Source: Stenocarpella maydis (taxonomy: Eukaryota; Ascomycota; Sordariomycetes; Diaporthales; Diaporthaceae). From it: a stretch of 12,440 bases of DNA. The position numbers and the translations under genes are program-made. The DNA lies in contig NQMI01000307.1 in NCBI GenBank assembly GCA_002270565.1, forward strand, positions 1-12,440. Direction: 5' to 3'. The notes under the pieces were generated by a model. It was not told the origin of the DNA, did no database searches, and worked only from the letters and a program-made list of their open reading frames with translations. Positions 10,097 to 12,440 of the stretch are shown here, piece by piece (the first letter of the stretch is position 1; every line of letters starts with the position of its first letter).

Positions 10097-10607
10097 CAGA
10101 GTTCTAAGTATACAACAAGTATACAAAGTATACAAGTATACAGGTATACAAGACCTCGAGTATATAGTATCATTTCAAGTATATATATACAACTATAAGA
10201 AATTATTAAGTTTTATTTAATTAATACTATTATATTTATTTTTTTATTTTCATAATTAAATATTAAAAAGAATATTAAAATTAATAAGTAGCTCAATATA
10301 TATATAATAATATTTAAACTTGTATACGTATATACTGAGTATATAGGTATACAGGTATACAAGTAATAAGGCCGGCCTATGTAAATATTTAGTACAATAT
10401 ACAGTATACAAGTATACAAGTATACAAGTATACAAGTTATAAGAGACAAGTATAAGTACCAAGTATACAAGTATCAAAAATTATAAATATAGAAGTATTA
10501 ATAGTAATATATACTTTAAGATTATATACAAGTATACAAGTATACTGTATACTTTGTATACTTGTATACTCAGGTATTCATTTGTATACTTGAGTGTTAG
10601 AACTCTG
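10097..10607. mobile_element. 511-bp non-autonomous hAT-like element (MITE), third nesting level
   Basis: The ends are perfect 11-bp inverted repeats, CAGAGTTCTAA at 10097-10107 and its complement at 10597-10607. They are flanked by an exact 8-bp direct repeat ATGGGGAA (10089-10096 and 10608-10615). An 8-bp duplication with T at position 2 and A at position 7, and ends beginning CAG, match hAT-superfamily habits. The interior has no coding capacity and is dominated by AAGTATAC repeats, direct towards the left and inverted near the right end, as expected of subterminal transposase-binding repeats. It sits in the pogo transposase C-terminal part; removing it and one ATGGGGAA restores a continuous reading around the junction. 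No hAT transposase is in the window. Confidence 0.87.
10106..10591. repeat. AAGTATAC subterminal repeat clusters within the hAT-like element
   Basis: Exact AAGTATAC begins at 10106, 10117, 10126, 10134, 10410, 10418, 10426, 10461, 10530 and 10538. The complement GTATACTT begins at 10547, 10556 and 10584. Variants such as AGGTATAC fill the gaps. Spacing is often 8-9 bp, which puts copies on one helical face roughly every turn. The middle (about 10200-10310) is plain AT-rich DNA. Confidence 0.85.
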
Positions 10608-10615
10608 ATGGGGAA
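10608..10615 (+). repeat. Target-site duplication ATGGGGAA, right copy
   Basis: Directly follows the last base of the hAT-like element and is identical to 10089-10096. Confidence 0.9.
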
Positions 10616-10807
10616 TAATCAGACCCCCTCTCGGCGCCAGCAACCTTCTAGGCTGGCTATAGAAAGAATTAGCTGCTGCAAGCCTTCTAACTGCAGCCTA
10701 TCATAAAGAGGAACTTGAACAATAACTTCGGCTTAAAACAGTCTAAATAGCTTCAGAATTGAGTATGTAACACTATAATTTCCGTTTGCAAATTCATTAT
10801 AATATAG

Positions 10808-10848
10808 TGTTTAATAAGGGGAGTGTTCATCTGCCCGGGGAGGCACTC
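10808..10848 (-). repeat. Right terminal inverted repeat of the pogo-type element
   Basis: On the plus strand it ends CTGCCCGGGGAGGCACTC, directly before TA at 10849-10850. It is the inverted partner of 8472-8512, with mainly C/T differences. Confidence 0.88.
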
Positions 10849-10850
10849 TA

Positions 10851-11127
10851 CTATCTATTAGTAATAATTATATACCTATATAATCTAGCTCTTTAGCTAG
10901 CTTGCTTGCTTATAATATAAGCCTGCAAGCCTAAATATAAGGCTTGCTGCTTTACTTATTAAGCTAGCTTGTATGGCTTGCTTGTGAGCCTTGTAAGCCT
11001 GACCCTAACCCTGTGCGGTGGCTAATTCCGCCATTAAGGGCCTGCAGGGTTGCGTCCTAGCAATTAATTCTGATTCCCTGGTCATCAGAATGGGTCCTTT
11101 AGGTGCTATCGCAGTTGGCTCATAACA
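10851..11127. other. Right interior of the outer element with a GCTTG/CAAGC-rich patch
   Basis: Between about 10889 and 10992 the words GCTTGCTTG, AAGCCTGCAAGCC, AGCTAGCTTG and GAGCCTTGTAAGCC recur in both orientations, making a loose hairpin-prone repeat. Bases 10990-11127 are normal GC and non-coding; CCCTAACCC occurs once and is not a telomere array. This may be the untranslated right part of the outer element, less hit by RIP. Confidence 0.45.
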
Positions 11128-11173
11128 GGGGGGCCGGAACAGGAGGGGGCCCCGAATGGAGGCTACGTACGTT
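11128..11173 (-). repeat. Right terminal inverted repeat of the outer element
   Basis: On the plus strand it reads GGGCCGGAACAGGAGG, then CCGAATGGAGGCTACGTACG. It is the inverted partner of 6475-6520. Confidence 0.75.
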
Positions 11174-12440
11174 ATTTATAGTAAGTTTTAAAATAAGATT
11201 ATATATAATATATAAAGCATAAATTAATTTATATAGTTTACCAGTGAGTAGACTGTATTAGTAAGTAGATTAAGTTTTTTAACTTCTATTGTTTTAATTC
11301 AAATAAGGATATTAATTATACTTAATATATATATAATTTAAATATTATTTCAATGGCAATTAATTCTTAATATTATACTGTTATAATATCATCATATAAA
11401 ACAATGTATTATATAAAGGATTTGAGTTAAAATATAGATTTAATGTAGTGTTATAAACGTGACAGGAATAGAACTAGGAACTGACTATTGGTCCTCTGGA
11501 GGCGCAGATAAAACCCCACCAGCCAGCTAGAAAGGCCAGTAGTAAGTAGCATGACCTAGTGAGGTCACAAAATGGATTAAAAAGATGACTAAAATAATTG
11601 AAACAATATTATTGCTTTAAGTAATCCAAATGCTCTATCGCTCATATCGCTCTTAGCAAGCAATGCTCCAGTAAGCTAAGCTAAAGAGATAGACTATATA
11701 AACCTATAATTATTACTACTAGATAGTATAGCTTAGAATAACTCTTTAGCAATTAATTTAGGTATTTACTTAGGAATATCTTTAATAGCTTTTAATTATT
11801 ATTATTATATTAATTAGAATGCTTGTATCTTAAATATCCCTTAAATATAAACCTATTTATTAGGTTTATTAGCTAAGAATTAGCTATAATTCTTATATTA
11901 TATCTACTTTTTTTCTGGATATTTTATATTAACACGCAGTAATAATTTATATATTTATTTTAAACTTTACTTTTATAATATCTAGATTTAATAATAATAG
12001 TAATAACAAAACTTCCTAGTGCAACCTTTAGTATAAAATAGCTAATACTAAATATATATCTATTACTTTTATAAATACTAACAGATAGTTACTAAAGATA
12101 ACTATCTTACGATTTTCAAAATAATTAAACTTATTAAAACAAAGAAATAAAAATACTATAGTAAGAAGTTTGCACACTATAAGTAACTACTAATATTATT
12201 AATATACTCGTTCTAGCTAGGGAGTATATAAGCTTAATACTCTTATATCCTATAATAGAACCTTAGAATAACACTATACCTACTTAATCTAGGTTAAGGT
12301 TTACTAATAGTTCTATAGATTAAATATTTAATTTAGTAGAAAATAGGTTATATATGTAGTATTCTATTTAAAGGAATAAGCCCTTATAAAGTTTAGATCC
12401 TACCTTAAGGACTATCTAGAAAATAAAGACTTTATATAAT
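11174..12440. other. AT-rich tract without recognisable genes
   Basis: The DNA is very AT-rich and TpA-rich with no substantial open frame. One mixed patch at about 11460-11580 includes TGACCT-AGTG-AGGTCA (11552-11567), a 6-bp perfect inverted repeat, and could be a relic of an LTR or other repeat. Nothing else is supported. Confidence 0.55.

Larger units (their letters stand above)
8603..10770 (+). pseudogene. Fot1/pogo-like DDE transposase, RIP-degraded and interrupted
   Basis: From ATG at 8603 the frame reads MDSESSRESSIQLTLK, then GNMTLYKVVKQYKV, the helix-turn-helix start of pogo/Fot transposases. A CENP-B-like segment follows (IEQLIVNWIL; YDERLGKN-stop-INCFLTYHP), then the DDE core. 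Many stops are TAG or TAA where Gln or Trp is expected. The first catalytic Asp is now Asn (AAT, 9092-9094, in NIN for usual NMD); the second survives in LLLDG (GAT, 9424-9426); the third is Asn in QSCNKGPF (AAT, 9532-9534). Downstream, QAGFYHTKIVPFNPGKVL matches the family's GF..TGIVPFNP region. The C-terminal part is split by the element at 10097-10607 and resumes as GIIRPPLGASN to a stop at 10768-10770. The two parts are not in one frame overall, so small indels exist too. Not functional. Confidence 0.85.
8472..10848 (+). mobile_element. Fot1/pogo-type DNA transposon, inactive, nested in the outer element
   Basis: A 2377-bp element flanked on both sides by TA (8470-8471 and 10849-10850), the target duplication of Tc1/mariner-pogo elements. 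The ends are inverted repeats of about 40 bp: left GAGTGCCCTCCCGGGCAG then TGAACAC, right (reverse complement) GAGTGCCTCCCCGGGCAG then TGAACAC. Most differences are C/T transitions. It carries a single plus-strand transposase pseudogene and is itself split by a 511-bp hAT-like insertion. Without that insertion and its 8-bp duplication the element is 1858 bp, a usual length for Fot1 relatives. Confidence 0.88.
6475..11173. mobile_element. Outer DNA transposon remnant, interrupted by a second element
   Basis: Long imperfect terminal inverted repeats bound this 4699-bp stretch. Left: AACGTAGGTAGCCCACATTCGG and a C-rich run with CTGTTCC. Right, reverse complement: AACGTACGTAGCCTCCATTCGG, then a C-rich run with CTGTTCC. 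Without the 2377-bp inner element and its TA duplication, the outer element is about 2.3 kb, a usual size for a fungal cut-and-paste element. The exact ends and target duplication are uncertain: several TA pairs lie near both ends and the two copies have diverged. Its coding part is a RIP-like ruin, so the superfamily is not proven; long ends and TA-rich borders would fit Tc1/mariner-pogo. Confidence 0.7.

Noticed and set aside
10213..10477. Two overlapping minus-strand ORFs of 73 and 85 codons, Tyr/Leu/Ile-rich
   Set aside because: They are translations of the GTATAC repeats and AT-rich filler of the hAT-like element; there is no independent coding evidence.
10995..11012. Telomere-like CCCTAACCC
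   Set aside because: It is only about one and a half units, inside a transposon remnant, with no array.

Overview
The window looks like filamentous ascomycete (Pezizomycotina) DNA. It holds one large protein gene with short spliceosomal introns, set as a normal-GC island between long, very AT-rich, TpA-rich tracts full of broken transposons. That pattern is what repeat-induced point mutation (RIP, C-to-T change in duplicated DNA) leaves behind, so the locus resembles an AT-isochore or accessory compartment. No bacterial-style operon, rRNA or tRNA gene was seen.

Layout: (1) 1-870 is AT-rich DNA without a gene, apart from a three-copy 20-bp direct repeat at 166-234. (2) 918-5502, minus strand, is a full-size PDR-type (ABCG) drug/metabolite efflux transporter of about 1490 residues in three exons. 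All four expected parts (NBD1-TMD1-NBD2-TMD2) are intact, and two small introns were placed to the base. A third, 5' intron is likely at about 5591-5671 and leaves the true start open. (3) 5700-6250 is the presumed promoter, with a perfect 16-bp palindrome and a TATA-like sequence. (4) 6475-11173 is a nest of three DNA transposons. The outermost has long imperfect terminal inverted repeats and a RIP-altered Ser/Thr/Pro-rich ORF remnant. Inside it, at a TA, sits a 2377-bp Fot1/pogo-type element (8472-10848) whose transposase is dead: many stops, and two of its three catalytic Asp codons now read Asn. Inside that transposase's C-terminal part sits a 511-bp non-autonomous hAT-like element (10097-10607) with 11-bp perfect inverted ends, an exact 8-bp target duplication and many AAGTATAC repeats. 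(5) 11174-12440 is AT-rich DNA in which no gene is visible.

The only gene likely to be active is the ABC transporter, a plasma-membrane pump by family. No biosynthetic or regulatory partner gene is in view, so its substrate cannot be inferred from context. The most informative part of the rest is the order of events: outer element first, then pogo, then hAT, with RIP-like mutation of at least the older layers.
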